From the NCBI RefSeq assembly GCF_014334135.1, contig NZ_CP060497.1, positions 5,332,001 to 5,396,000 on the forward strand: a stretch of DNA of 64,000 bases, in the 5' to 3' direction. A model generated the notes under the pieces. It was given only the letters and a program-made list of their open reading frames with translations, made no database searches and was not told the DNA's origin. Source of the stretch: Olivibacter sp. SDN3 (GTDB taxonomy: Bacteria; Bacteroidota; Bacteroidia; Sphingobacteriales; Sphingobacteriaceae). Below, one piece after another: positions 1 to 10,019 of this stretch. Each line of letters starts with the position of its first letter. Within the stretch, counting starts at the first letter, position 1. The position numbers were made by a program, and so were the translations under genes.

Positions 1-3000
1 GAGGTAGGGGCACTTCAGGCAAATCTGTTATTTAAACAACTTTTGGTGGATTTTAATGAAATTGATCTAAAAGGCGAGAACATTGACATCAAGCGTATTC
101 TACTAGACGAAAATAATGCGCGTATTGCCTTTGGCAAAACAGCAGCAACAAGCCCTGCTACAACAGCAGTAGGCACAGACACCCTAACATCTACCGAACC
201 GATGAACTGGAAGGTCAAGCTTGGAGATATTGAGCTAAATAAGAATCGCATCGCTTATTTTGACGCCAACCAGCCCCGTGTTAATAAAGGAATGGATTAT
301 GGGAACCTTGATATACAAGGCTTCGATTTAAAATTAGCTGACTTCTTTTTCGCCATCGACTCTATCAGCGGACAGTTAAAGCAATTGAATTTCAAGGATA
401 GAAGTGGGCTTGCTATTAACCGCTTAGAAACAGACTTTGTTTATACGGAACACGGTGCTACGCTTGGTAACCTACACTTGGAAACACCACATACCTTGAT
501 TAGAGACTACGTAAAAATATCGTACGCCTCTTTAGAAACTTTAGCAGACGAAATTGGTGCGCTGTCTGTCGACGCGAATGTTAAACGAAGCAAGTTAGGT
601 ATGCAGGATGTTGTGTTATTAGTACCAGACCTTGATACTATGGAAGTTATGCAACCGCTTCTTACCCGAAGCTTTAACATTAACGGACGCGTTGTAGGTC
701 GAGTTGACGACCTAAGGATACCCAATATCGAGTTTAGCACACTTGATCAGACAAAATTGCAGGCCTCTGCACATATAAAAGGATTACCCGATGTAGATAA
801 ACTCTATGCAGACTTACAGTTAAAAAACTTCACGACGGGTAAACGGGATCTCGACAGGTTGATAGCAAAAAGCATGTTACCTGACAGCATAGACCTTCCC
901 CAGCATATTTCGTTACGCGGAGATTTTAAAGGTGGCATGAACAGCTTTAATACGGATATGCATTTGTTGTCATCCATCGGTAAAGCAGATCTAAATGCTA
1001 AATACCAAGCAGCTAAAGACACCACTTACGATGCTACTGTTGCCATTAGCGATATAAATGTGGGAGAGCTCATGAAGATGGATTCTACTTTAGGTAAAGT
1101 TTCGTTCACTGCCTCTGTTAAAGGTACTGGACTAGATCCCGCCAAGGCAATTGCTGCTATACAAGCCAAACTTATTAGTGCAGAAGCCGTGGGGTACACC
1201 TATACAGATATCAACTTAAATGCAAAAACGGATAACGGTAATATGGAAGCTACATTGGCTAGTGATGATCCAAACATTGATCTGGATATGCAGGCCTTCG
1301 CTAATCTTTCAGGCAAATATCCGAGCTTCAAAATGGATTTTATGGTGGACAGTATTAATACGAAAAATCTAAATCTCACTGAAGACAGTATTCGTTTCCA
1401 TGGACAATTTACGGCAGATTTTGAAACTGCAGATCCGGATTTTCTAAACGGTCAGCTAGATCTGACAAAAGCCATCATTGCCTATAATAATGACCGTTAT
1501 GTACTGGATACCATCAGCATCATCGCCAGAGCAGACTCCAGTCAAAACCTCATTCAGGTACGTTCAGAGTTTCTCGACGCCCATATGATAGGTTCCTATA
1601 AGTTGACGACCTTGGCCAATGCCTTTCAAAATGCCCTGGTAAAATATTACAATCCTAATCCGGAAGTAGCAGATGCCTCCGTTAGCCAGGCAGCTGATAG
1701 TATTCCGGCCTACCCTCCGACTGAGATGGAGTTTGGGTTAACGTTTCGCCGTTCGCCATTGATTATACGGGTCGTACCAGACTTAACGGAATTACAGCCC
1801 GTAACCTTTGATGGTAACTTTAACAGTGAGACAAACACCATCAACGTTAAAGGAGTAGCGCCGAAAGCAGTTTATGCGGGAACGGAAATTACCAATGTTA
1901 GTTTCGATATCAACACCTTTGACAGTACATTATATTATGCGGCATTGATTAATAATATTAAAGTATCCAGTATTGAATTAACGAACACATTACTCAGTGG
2001 GACGATAGCTAATAGTTTAATTGATGCCGGTTTGTGGATAAAAGATAGACAAGGAAAAGAGCAATATTATATTGGAGCCAACTTGCTAGCCGAAGCGGAA
2101 GATTTTATTTTTAGATTAAAGGAAGACGGCTTAATGCTGAACTACGATCAGTGGTCTGTCAACCCCGAAAATGCGATCAGCTTTGGTAAAAAAGGATTGT
2201 TGGCCTATCATTTTGACCTCACGCAAAATGGTCAGCAGATGAATATATCCTCGCAGGATTCCGTTCATAATGCTCCTTTAGCTTTAGATTTCAAGGATTT
2301 CCGGATAGAAACTTTCACTAACATGATTGAAAGTAACACACTGGTTCTTGGAGGTGGAATCGATGGAAACGCAACGGTAGAACGTCTAGACGCATCGCCG
2401 GTATTTACTTCTGATATCAATATCAACAACTTCTATTTCGGAACCGATACCATAGGTGATATTAATCTTCAAGTAAGTAATGCAAAAGAAAACACCTTTA
2501 CTGCGAATATCGGTATTCAGGGAAATGGAAATGATGTTCAACTGAGCGGAGATTATGTATCTCCTCCGAACGCCGCATCTTCCATGGATTTTGTACTGGC
2601 CATCAATAACCTCAATATGAGCACAATTGAGGCCTTCAGTTTAGGCAATCTACGCCGCACAGCTGGAAGCATTAATGGTAGTTTAGCTATTAATGGAACA
2701 CCTGATGCACCACGTATTAATGGAGACTTAATCTTTGACCAAGCAAGAATGAATATTTCCATGTTAAATGCTACATTCAGCATGGATCAACAGCGCATAA
2801 ACTTTAACAACAATGGGTTAGCTTTCAAACAATTTACGCTAACGGACAGTGTAGGAAACAGTGCTGTCATCAACGGTGCGGTAAACACCAAGACGTATAC
2901 GGATTTTACCCTTGCAATGGACATTAAGGCTGACGATTTTCAAGTACTGAATGCTACCGAGGCAGACAATGATCTTTTCTATGGAAAATTATTCATAGAT

Positions 3001-4530
3001 AGCGACCTACGTATAAGAGGAGCTGCTACGAGTCCGTCAGTAAACGGAACCTTACGTGTAAACGGTAATACAGACATGACCTTAACTATGCCTGAATCAG
3101 ACCCAGGGTTAGTTGAAAGGGAGGGTATAGTAGAATTTACCAGCCTATCATCAAGCACAGATTCCCAGATATTAGCGGTTTACGACACAACAGAGACAAC
3201 AGATAATGCCATTCTGGGAATGAATATATCGCTCAATATCGATGTAGATAAAGATGCTGCCTTTACCGTAATTGTTGACCCGGGTACGGGTGACCAATTA
3301 TTTATTAAGGGACAAGCTTTATTAAACTTTGGTATTACTCCAGGTGGAGAAATGACTTTAGCAGGCACTTATACTGTTGAGGAAGGAAATTACTCATTGT
3401 CCTTTAACATGATTAAACGTCGTTTTGATCTTAAAAAAGGAAGTACTATTGTATGGGGCGGCGATGTTATGCACGCACAACTCGATATGACCGCTATTTA
3501 TCGTATACAGGCACAACCTATCGATTTAGTGCAAAATCAGGTAGCGGGGTCGAGTGCCAATTATTACCGACAACGTTTACCCTTTGACGTCAACCTACAT
3601 ATAGGAGGTGAGATGATGAAGCCGGAAATTTCTTTTGACATTGATCTTGGTGAAGGAGGAAATGCGTCTACCATACCACAAACGGTTACCCAAACTGTTG
3701 AATCGAAGTTAGCTCAGTTAAGGGATAACCCCTCGGAGATGAACAAGCAAACATTTGCCCTCATTGTTTTAGGCCGGTTCATTGCCGAAAATCCCTTCCA
3801 TAGTGCTGGAGGTTCCAGTACAGAAACAATGGTTCGCTCGAGTGTAAGCAGCTTACTAACCAGTCAGCTGAACAAGCTGGCCGGAGATTTAATTGCCGGG
3901 GTAGAATTAAATTTTGATTTACAGTCTACCGCTGACGATTATAGTACAGGACAGGCACAGAATCGAACTGATCTGAATGTAGGTCTTTCCAAACGGATGT
4001 TGGATGACCGCTTGAAGGTGACGGTTGGTTCGAATTTCGAATTAGAGGGGGCACAGCAGCCGGGGCAAAACGCCACCAATATTGCTGGAGATATTTCCTT
4101 AGAGTATCAATTATCAAGAGATGGTAGGTATGTAGCACGGGTATATCGTAAAAATCAATATCAGGTAACTTTGCAGGGACAATTTATCGAAACCGGCTTG
4201 GGCTTCATCATCAATATGAGCTATGACGAGTTCAAAGAACTCTTTATGAGTGCTAGACGATTACAACAGTTTAATGAAGAGCGGGAAAAAGAAATTAAAG
4301 AACAGATTACCAATGGAAACGGTAACGGTAAAAATAACGACCAGGATTCCATTGATCAGGAGCCCCAACAGAAGCAACCGCTGGAAGATGATGAGGATTC
4401 CGCGGATGATTTTGATACAACAAACCATCAAGACGATAACCAGGGAGCCGTACATTTCAATAAAGCATATAATAGAGATGATGAGGAAGCCATCGAAAAT
4501 GTTGCAGAAAGGACTGATAATGAAAAATAA
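1..4530 (+). CDS. tamB: Translocation/assembly module protein TamB (5'-truncated)
   Basis: The reading frame is open from base 1, so the true start lies left of the window; about 1,509 codons are visible. It is built of long repetitive beta-strand stretches, as expected of the periplasmic lipid- or protein-conducting groove of TamB/AsmA-like proteins. The TamB C-terminal domain (DUF490) occupies roughly the last third, ending in a beta-rich block (SLEYQLSRDG, YRKNQYQVTLQG) typical of Bacteroidota homologues. The last 75 or so residues form a hydrophilic tail rich in Asp, Glu, Asn and Gln, which I take to be disordered. The 3' end overlaps the TamA-like lipoprotein gene by 11 bases, implying translational coupling and a shared role in outer-membrane assembly. 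Family assignment is firm; the substrate is unknown. Confidence 0.9.
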   Translation, partial: EVGALQANLLFKQLLVDFNEIDLKGENIDIKRILLDENNARIAFGKTAATSPATTAVGTDTLTSTEPMNWKVKLGDIELNKNRIAYFDANQPRVNKGMDYGNLDIQGFDLKLADFFFAIDSISGQLKQLNFKDRSGLAINRLETDFVYTEHGATLGNLHLETPHTLIRDYVKISYASLETLADEIGALSVDANVKRSKLGMQDVVLLVPDLDTMEVMQPLLTRSFNINGRVVGRVDDLRIPNIEFSTLDQTKLQASAHIKGLPDVDKLYADLQLKNFTTGKRDLDRLIAKSMLPDSIDLPQHISLRGDFKGGMNSFNTDMHLLSSIGKADLNAKYQAAKDTTYDATVAISDINVGELMKMDSTLGKVSFTASVKGTGLDPAKAIAAIQAKLISAEAVGYTYTDINLNAKTDNGNMEATLASDDPNIDLDMQAFANLSGKYPSFKMDFMVDSINTKNLNLTEDSIRFHGQFTADFETADPDFLNGQLDLTKAIIAYNNDRYVLDTISIIARADSSQNLIQVRSEFLDAHMIGSYKLTTLANAFQNALVKYYNPNPEVADASVSQAADSIPAYPPTEMEFGLTFRRSPLIIRVVPDLTELQPVTFDGNFNSETNTINVKGVAPKAVYAGTEITNVSFDINTFDSTLYYAALINNIKVSSIELTNTLLSGTIANSLIDAGLWIKDRQGKEQYYIGANLLAEAEDFIFRLKEDGLMLNYDQWSVNPENAISFGKKGLLAYHFDLTQNGQQMNISSQDSVHNAPLALDFKDFRIETFTNMIESNTLVLGGGIDGNATVERLDASPVFTSDININNFYFGTDTIGDINLQVSNAKENTFTANIGIQGNGNDVQLSGDYVSPPNAASSMDFVLAINNLNMSTIEAFSLGNLRRTAGSINGSLAINGTPDAPRINGDLIFDQARMNISMLNATFSMDQQRINFNNNGLAFKQFTLTDSVGNSAVINGAVNTKTYTDFTLAMDIKADDFQVLNATEADNDLFYGKLFIDSDLRIRGAATSPSVNGTLRVNGNTDMTLTMPESDPGLVEREGIVEFTSLSSSTDSQILAVYDTTETTDNAILGMNISLNIDVDKDAAFTVIVDPGTGDQLFIKGQALLNFGITPGGEMTLAGTYTVEEGNYSLSFNMIKRRFDLKKGSTIVWGGDVMHAQLDMTAIYRIQAQPIDLVQNQVAGSSANYYRQRLPFDVNLHIGGEMMKPEISFDIDLGEGGNASTIPQTVTQTVESKLAQLRDNPSEMNKQTFALIVLGRFIAENPFHSAGGSSTETMVRSSVSSLLTSQLNKLAGDLIAGVELNFDLQSTADDYSTGQAQNRTDLNVGLSKRMLDDRLKVTVGSNFELEGAQQPGQNATNIAGDISLEYQLSRDGRYVARVYRKNQYQVTLQGQFIETGLGFIINMSYDEFKELFMSARRLQQFNEEREKEIKEQITNGNGNGKNNDQDSIDQEPQQKQPLEDDEDSADDFDTTNHQDDNQGAVHFNKAYNRDDEEAIENVAERTDNEK

Positions 4531-6826
4531 GTATTTAATTGTAGGATACGCTATATTGACCCTTTTATTGGCTTCTTGCAGTAACATCAAATACTTAAAA
4601 GAAGGAGAAGACCTTTATGTGAAAGGTGAAGTCACTGTAAACAACGACTCGTTACCTGATCGATTTAAAGAACCGCTTACGGAAAGTCTAGAGGGAATTT
4701 TAAGACCCCGCCCCAACAAGAAGTTCTTAGGACTACGCCCAAAATTGTACTTCTATAACATCGCTGGCGAACCGAAAAAAAACAAAGGGTTCAAACACTG
4801 GCTGAAGAACAAAGTGGGTGAAGAGCCTGTGCTTTTACAAGACGTAAATGTGTCTTATAATGAAAATTTAGTTCGAAATCGCTTGGAGAATATCGGCTTC
4901 TTCAATGCCTATGTAGAAACGGATACAACAATAAAAAGCAGAAAAGCAACACTAAATTATACAGCTACCACCAACCGCGTATATCGTATTAATAAGGTAA
5001 CCTTTGAGGCAGATACCACTACTGAAATTGGAAGGGAACTGAAAAACGCCCAAGAAGGGTCGTTGCTTAGACCAAGAGGCACCTATAATCTTGATCGTAT
5101 TATTGCTGAACGGGAACGAATTGATAATGTTTTGAAAGACAAGGGATATTATTACTTCAGTCCTGACCACATCTTGGTACAAGTAGATAGTATGGTGGGC
5201 GATCATAAAGTAGATATGAATGTCAAGTTAAAAAATGCAACTCCTGCAATAGCTAAAAAGCCATATACGATCAATAATATCTTTATTTACCCTGAATATT
5301 CTTTATTACAGGGAGATTACGAGCTTGGTACGCCTCAGGATGCCGAAGAATACCGGGGCTACTATTTTATCGATCCCAATCAAACCTTTAGGAAATTTGC
5401 GTTGGCAAGAACCATGTTTTTTAATAAAGGCGATCTGTATAACCGGGATAAGCAAAACCTCACTATTGGGCAGTTGGTGGGTATGGGAACATTCCGTTTT
5501 GTAAAAAACAATTTTGTGCCGGTTGACAGCGGTAAGACTAATAAATTAGATGCGCATTATTACCTCACACCGCAGCAAAAAAAGGCGGTAAGGCTTGAAC
5601 TCTTAGGAAAAACAGCAGCCGTTTACAATGGTTCTGAAGTTAATGTAAGTTGGAGCCATCGAAACGCATTCAAAGGAGCTGAGCTTTTTCGACTTACCGC
5701 ATATGGTGGATACGAGGTACAATCCGGTGGAGGGATAAACATTAACTCCAATTTTTATCGTTACGGTTTAGAAGCTTCCCTTACCTGGCCTAGGGTTATA
5801 GCGCCCTTTCGGTGGGAACCTACCCGAAGGTTTGTACCGCATACAAGAACACTATTGGGCTATGAATTTTTAAACCGCCGTCAGGCCTATCGCTTAAACT
5901 CATTACATTATGCTTGGGGGTATACCTGGCAAGAGTCTGCAAAAAAAACGCACGAGTTAAATGTGTTGGATATCGCCTATGTTCAACCCGTAAATGTTAC
6001 GCCATTTTATGAAAACCTGGCCGACAGCCTCCCCTACTTACAGCGGGCAATAGACAGGCAGTTCACCTTTGGTCCGAATTACAAATTCACCTATACCAAT
6101 ACGATGGAAACCGACAGAAAACACACCAGCTTTTTCTCGGGCGGTTTAGACTTATCGGCCAATACCGTAGGTTTAATTTTAGGATCCAATAAAAGAGCGG
6201 GTAACGTGGATAGTATATTTAGTGCAGCTTTTTCGCAGTTTATTAAAACAGAAATTGAGTATAGGCATTACATGAAACTCGGGTTGAACAGGCAGCTGGC
6301 CGCGCGCGCATTCTTTGGTTATGGATATTCGTATGGCAACTCCGATCAACTCCCCTATGTCAAACAATTTTTTGCCGGCGGTCCAAACAGTTTGCGTGCT
6401 TTCAGAGCGCGCGCCATCGGTCCTGGTTCCTTTAATCCAGACAGAATAGGAAATGATTTCTTTGTACCCGATATGACGGGTGATATCCGTTTAGAGTTCA
6501 ACTTAGAATACCGGGCAAAAATTGTAAGTATACTAGACTGGGCGGCATTTGTTGACGTTGGTAATATCTGGTTGCAAAATGCTGATACGTTACGTCCGGG
6601 AGGACAGTTTACACGTGATTTTGCTAAAGAGCTAGCTGTTGGAGGGGGATTGGGTATCCGTTTAGACCTTACCTTCTTAATATTAAGAACAGACTTCGCT
6701 ATACCTTTGCGGATACCTTACCTCCCTGAAAACGAAAGGTGGGTGTTTAATAAAATAAACTTTAGAGATCCTGACTGGCGAAGAAACAATATCGTTTTTA
6801 ACCTAGCGATTGGGTATCCTTTCTAG
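4520..6826 (+). CDS. tamL: TamA-like outer-membrane assembly lipoprotein (TamL, Omp85 family)
   Basis: Encodes 768 residues from the ATG at 4520. I chose this start because it opens a lipoprotein signal (LLLASC, Cys20); the frame is open further upstream but only inside tamB. The N-terminal half holds POTRA-like beta-alpha repeats. The C-terminal half is an Omp85/D15 barrel with a 'GGPNSLRAFRARAIGPG' region, where family members carry the VRGF/Y lid-lock motif, and it ends in Phe. In Bacteroidota the TamA equivalent is typically a lipoprotein, as here. It probably pairs with the overlapping TamB to insert proteins or move lipids at the outer membrane. BamA itself lacks a lipobox, so BamA is the less likely assignment. 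Confidence 0.88.
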   Translation: MKNKYLIVGYAILTLLLASCSNIKYLKEGEDLYVKGEVTVNNDSLPDRFKEPLTESLEGILRPRPNKKFLGLRPKLYFYNIAGEPKKNKGFKHWLKNKVGEEPVLLQDVNVSYNENLVRNRLENIGFFNAYVETDTTIKSRKATLNYTATTNRVYRINKVTFEADTTTEIGRELKNAQEGSLLRPRGTYNLDRIIAERERIDNVLKDKGYYYFSPDHILVQVDSMVGDHKVDMNVKLKNATPAIAKKPYTINNIFIYPEYSLLQGDYELGTPQDAEEYRGYYFIDPNQTFRKFALARTMFFNKGDLYNRDKQNLTIGQLVGMGTFRFVKNNFVPVDSGKTNKLDAHYYLTPQQKKAVRLELLGKTAAVYNGSEVNVSWSHRNAFKGAELFRLTAYGGYEVQSGGGININSNFYRYGLEASLTWPRVIAPFRWEPTRRFVPHTRTLLGYEFLNRRQAYRLNSLHYAWGYTWQESAKKTHELNVLDIAYVQPVNVTPFYENLADSLPYLQRAIDRQFTFGPNYKFTYTNTMETDRKHTSFFSGGLDLSANTVGLILGSNKRAGNVDSIFSAAFSQFIKTEIEYRHYMKLGLNRQLAARAFFGYGYSYGNSDQLPYVKQFFAGGPNSLRAFRARAIGPGSFNPDRIGNDFFVPDMTGDIRLEFNLEYRAKIVSILDWAAFVDVGNIWLQNADTLRPGGQFTRDFAKELAVGGGLGIRLDLTFLILRTDFAIPLRIPYLPENERWVFNKINFRDPDWRRNNIVFNLAIGYPF

Positions 6827-6859
6827 TGGCGCTGAAGGTTAACTTATTTAATAATAACA

Positions 6860-6890
6860 TTGCTTTTGATATTCCTTTTTGCTATCTTAC
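6860..6890 (+). promoter_or_regulatory. Candidate promoter of mdh
   Basis: TTG at 6860-6862 is followed after 20 bases by TATCTTAC at 6883-6890, close to the Bacteroidota pattern TTG-N19/20-TAnnTTTG. It lies about 68 bases before the mdh start. The -7 box is imperfect, so the call is tentative. Confidence 0.35.
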
Positions 6891-6941
6891 CAAAATAGCT
6901 TCGTAAGCTAAAAAAATTAAAAAAATCATTTTAAACCCTAA

Positions 6942-6950
6942 AAAGGAGGT
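6942..6950 (+). promoter_or_regulatory. Full-consensus Shine-Dalgarno site of mdh
   Basis: AAAGGAGGT sits 7 bases before the mdh ATG. This perfectly matches the anti-Shine-Dalgarno end of 16S rRNA, whereas nearly every other gene in this window has only A-rich sequence before its start. Ribosomes of Bacteroidota generally do not rely on this pairing, so such a site is unusual here. Confidence 0.7.
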
Positions 6951-6957
6951 TCATCTC

Positions 6958-7896
6958 ATGAAAATAACCGTAGTAGGTGCCGGAGCCGTCGGCGCAACAG
7001 CAGCTGATAATATTGTTAGAAAAGAACTCGCAGAAGAAGTTGTTTTATTGGATATAAAGGAAGGAGTTGCCGAGGGCAAGGCTCAGGATATCTCTCAAAC
7101 CGCTTCACTATTAGGTTTTAACTCAAAGATTACTGGTGTAACCAATGCCTACGATAAAACGGCGGGTTCCAGTGTAGCGGTTATTACTTCGGGCATTCCG
7201 CGTAAACCCGGTATGACAAGAGAGGAGCTTATAGGTACGAATGCAAACATTGTCAAGTCGGTTGCCGAAAATCTATTGATACACTCCCCAGAGGTTATAT
7301 TGGTAGTAGTATCCAATCCAATGGATACGATGACCTATTTAACATTAAAAGCTACCGGTTTACCAAAAAACAGAGTTATAGGTATGGGAGGGACATTAGA
7401 TTCTGCTAGGTTTAAATATCAGATCAGCCAACATACCGGCGCCTCTCCTGCTGATCTGAATGCCATCGTTATTGGTGGCCATGGCGATACAACCATGATT
7501 CCGCTGATAAAACATGCTACTTGGAATAGTTTGCCGGTAACACATTTTTTATCTGAAGAAGCGCAACAAAAAGTTGTTCAGGACACCATGGTTGGTGGAG
7601 CTACCTTAACCAAGCTGATAGGCACATCTGCGTGGTACGCTCCTGGCGCAGCAATTGCAATAATGGTAGAAAGTATTATTCGTGATCAAAAAAGACTTTT
7701 CACCGCATCAGTATTGCTGGAAGGTGAATATGACCAACAGGACATTACGCTTGGTGTACCGGTAATTATTGGAAATAAAGGTGTGGAAAAGATTCTACCA
7801 CTTGATCTAAATGAAGATGAAAGAACCAATTTCGCTGAAAGCGCAAAGGCAGTGCGTCATATGAATAATGTTCTAACGGAAACAAGCATACTATAG
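6958..7896 (+). CDS. mdh: Malate dehydrogenase
   Basis: A 312-residue NAD-dependent malate dehydrogenase of the LDH-like (type III) group, interconverting malate and oxaloacetate in the TCA cycle. The Rossmann glycine motif GAGAVG starts at residue 7 and Asp32 is placed to bind the NAD ribose. Substrate-binding Arg82 and Arg88 lie in the PRKPGMTR loop, Arg151 follows the catalytic Asp148, and the catalytic His175 is in GGHGDTT. Arg82 in the loop indicates malate rather than lactate specificity. The length is typical. A retropepsin-like gene follows after 3 bases. Translation starts behind a rare consensus Shine-Dalgarno sequence. Confidence 0.95.
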   Translation: MKITVVGAGAVGATAADNIVRKELAEEVVLLDIKEGVAEGKAQDISQTASLLGFNSKITGVTNAYDKTAGSSVAVITSGIPRKPGMTREELIGTNANIVKSVAENLLIHSPEVILVVVSNPMDTMTYLTLKATGLPKNRVIGMGGTLDSARFKYQISQHTGASPADLNAIVIGGHGDTTMIPLIKHATWNSLPVTHFLSEEAQQKVVQDTMVGGATLTKLIGTSAWYAPGAAIAIMVESIIRDQKRLFTASVLLEGEYDQQDITLGVPVIIGNKGVEKILPLDLNEDERTNFAESAKAVRHMNNVLTETSIL

Positions 7897-7899
7897 TTA

Positions 7900-8340
7900 A
7901 TGATTAAGATACCCCTTGCATTATTGAATTTACAAGATGATGGCTTCCACCTACTGGTGGACGTTATTGTTTTTAACAAGTCCTTTAAAGCTGTTCTTGA
8001 CACCGGTGCTTCGAAAACGGTCTTTGATAAAAGCACCGTTGAAAAATATATAGGAGCAGAACAATTAAAAATGAGTGATAAGGTTTCAACGGGTTTGGGC
8101 ACCACGAGTATGGAAAGCTTCACCCTAAGCCTACCCGACTTTCAGATAGGAGACTTTCATCTGAAAAATTTCGAAATTGCTGTATTAGATCTTTCTTCGA
8201 TTAATTTCGCTTATGAAAACCTATCGGTAGATCCGGTAATAGGAGTTGTGGGTGGCGATATTCTTACGCAATACAGAGGAATAATAGACTATGGAAAGAT
8301 GTCGCTGACCCTAAAGCAGCGCAACCGTAAACAAGATTAA
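7900..8340 (+). CDS. Retropepsin-like aspartic protease family protein
   Basis: A 146-residue single-domain protein with the aspartic protease signature DTGAS at Asp34, preceded by a beta strand (FKAVLDTG) and followed by a hydrophobic 'VIGVVGGDIL' stretch near residue 120 that matches the second psi-loop strand of retropepsins. Only one catalytic aspartate is present, so an active form would be a homodimer. No signal peptide is seen, so it is probably cytoplasmic. It starts 3 bases after mdh and shares its transcript up to the terminator at 8341. The substrate is unknown; nothing shows a functional link to malate dehydrogenase. This is a different subfamily from the RimB-like gene at 60046. 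Confidence 0.7.
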   Translation: MIKIPLALLNLQDDGFHLLVDVIVFNKSFKAVLDTGASKTVFDKSTVEKYIGAEQLKMSDKVSTGLGTTSMESFTLSLPDFQIGDFHLKNFEIAVLDLSSINFAYENLSVDPVIGVVGGDILTQYRGIIDYGKMSLTLKQRNRKQD

Positions 8341-8370
8341 AAAAAGGCACGCTTCACAGCGGGCCTTTTC
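8341..8370 (+). terminator. Rho-independent terminator after mdh/retropepsin
   Basis: AAAAGGC (8342-8348) pairs with GCCTTTT (8363-8369), and an inner CGCT (8350-8353) pairs with AGCG (8358-8361) around a TCAC loop. The stem starts immediately after the stop codon at 8340 and its 3' arm ends in T4. Confidence 0.8.
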
Positions 8371-8663
8371 AATTTTAACCAAACCTAATTTACATGAATT
8401 CTATTAAATCTAACGCTTTAACGTTGATACAAATATAATCTGCTTATATTAAGCTTATTTTAATAACACATTATGCCTTTATGAAAAACGAAGGTCTTTG
8501 CTCCATATCAAGCAATAAAAAGTACATACCTAATTTTTTCTATGGAGCCGATTGGAAAATAAAACCAAAATAAGGTAATCAGCGTCAAGACTTCGTATTA
8601 AAAAATTTAAAACATTTATAGGGATTTTCAAGTTCTAGTTAAACACCTTTATTCTACCTAATT
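8371..8663. other. Intergenic region, no gene recognised
   Basis: About 290 AT-rich bases between the mdh terminator and the sugar dehydrogenase. A short TTGCT/AGCAA inverted repeat lies near 8499-8516. I found no convincing promoter box or open reading frame. Confidence 0.4.
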
Positions 8664-9809
8664 ATGAGAAATAGGTTATTATATGTTTTATCTCTTGTTT
8701 TGCTGGGCTTCTTGAGTTGCACGAAAACAAACGATGTGGAGGAACCGCCCATAGATACAGAGGAACCTACAATTCGTACCAACACCTTGTTAACTGGTCG
8801 TGAAATTATCTGGGGAATGGGCTTTTTACCCAATGGAGAGCTTCTTTTTTCGGAGAAAAGAGGTCGGTTATACCGCCTTGTGAACGGTGAGGCAATAGAA
8901 ATCTCTGGTTTACCTAATGATATCAATACGAGTGGCCAGGGTGGTTTACTCGACTTATGCGTCCACCCACAGCATGTAGACAATGGCTTGATTTATATGA
9001 GCTATGCAGCTGGCGGTGATCCCAGTTTATTAAAACTCGTTCGGTTTCAATTGAATAATGATCAGCTAAGCGGTTTGGAAACTATTTTTGAGACAGACGC
9101 CAGTAATGCTTGGCAAGGGCATTATGGTAGTCGGATAGCTTTTGATCCGGATGGATTGCTGTATTTAAGTATTGGTGAAGGAGGGCCACGATCATATGGG
9201 GGTAGTGATTCTCCCAATCAGAACGCACAGAATATTGACAGTCCTTGGGGTAAAATTCATCGTCTGACAGACAACGGAGAAATTCCAGAGCATAATCCGC
9301 GACTGCCCGAAGGTGCAGCTCCAAGCAGTATATTTGCCTATGGGATCCGTAATCCGCAGGGACTGGCCTGGAATCCTTTTACAAATGAGTTATGGGCGAC
9401 AGACCACGGTCCCAGTGGAGGCGATGAGGTCAACATTATCGCCTCTGGAAATAACTACGGATGGCCGTTAGTTTCTTGGGGAGAGAATTACGATGGCACA
9501 CCGATATCTGATGGTCATGACATGGAAGGAATAACCAATCCAATACATTATTGGTCCAATTCCATTGGTATTGGCGCGATGGCCTTTATTTCTAGCGACG
9601 ACTTTAAAGCCTGGAAAGGCGACTTATTGGTAGCCTCTCTGGCCCAGGAATATTTAAGTCGACTCGAAATTCATGACAACGAGATAGTCAGTGAATCCAT
9701 GGTTATCGAAGGAGAAGGCCGAATACGTAATGTGAAGCAAGCGCCTGACGGGACCATATATGTTTCGCTTGAAGATCCCGGGCGAATTATACAGCTCATT
9801 CCTGAATAG
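8664..9809 (+). CDS. PQQ-dependent aldose sugar dehydrogenase-like lipoprotein
   Basis: A 381-residue protein of the glucose/sorbosone dehydrogenase (six-bladed beta-propeller, GSDH) family. The N-terminus is a lipoprotein signal (LLGFLSC). Family landmarks visible in order are WGMGFLPNGELLFSEKRGRL, the GHYGSRIAFDPDG block, the DHGPSGGDEVN loop and NYGWPLVSWGENYDG. These proteins oxidise aldoses at C1 using periplasmic PQQ. No PQQ synthesis gene is in the window, so cofactor supply cannot be judged. The gene stands alone with gaps of more than 200 bases on both sides. Confidence 0.85.
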   Translation: MRNRLLYVLSLVLLGFLSCTKTNDVEEPPIDTEEPTIRTNTLLTGREIIWGMGFLPNGELLFSEKRGRLYRLVNGEAIEISGLPNDINTSGQGGLLDLCVHPQHVDNGLIYMSYAAGGDPSLLKLVRFQLNNDQLSGLETIFETDASNAWQGHYGSRIAFDPDGLLYLSIGEGGPRSYGGSDSPNQNAQNIDSPWGKIHRLTDNGEIPEHNPRLPEGAAPSSIFAYGIRNPQGLAWNPFTNELWATDHGPSGGDEVNIIASGNNYGWPLVSWGENYDGTPISDGHDMEGITNPIHYWSNSIGIGAMAFISSDDFKAWKGDLLVASLAQEYLSRLEIHDNEIVSESMVIEGEGRIRNVKQAPDGTIYVSLEDPGRIIQLIPE

Positions 9810-10019
9810 CGGATACATGCTTTTTACGGTTTTACAGTTAATTAATTTTTAAATATTAAATTCTCGGGCTGCACTACTGTTAAGCAAATATTAATTTCAT
9901 CTTATGCCCCGATAAAATACTTCACGATCACCACAAAACTTCTTTAATACATGACAAAACCATAATAGTTGGTTAACGGTAGGGTAAAACCATCACGCTA
10001 AATTTATTGCTAAACGAAT

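Noticed and set aside
4250-4519. Upstream extension of the tamL frame
   Set aside because: The extension lies inside tamB, is low-complexity, and would hide the lipoprotein signal that begins at 4520.
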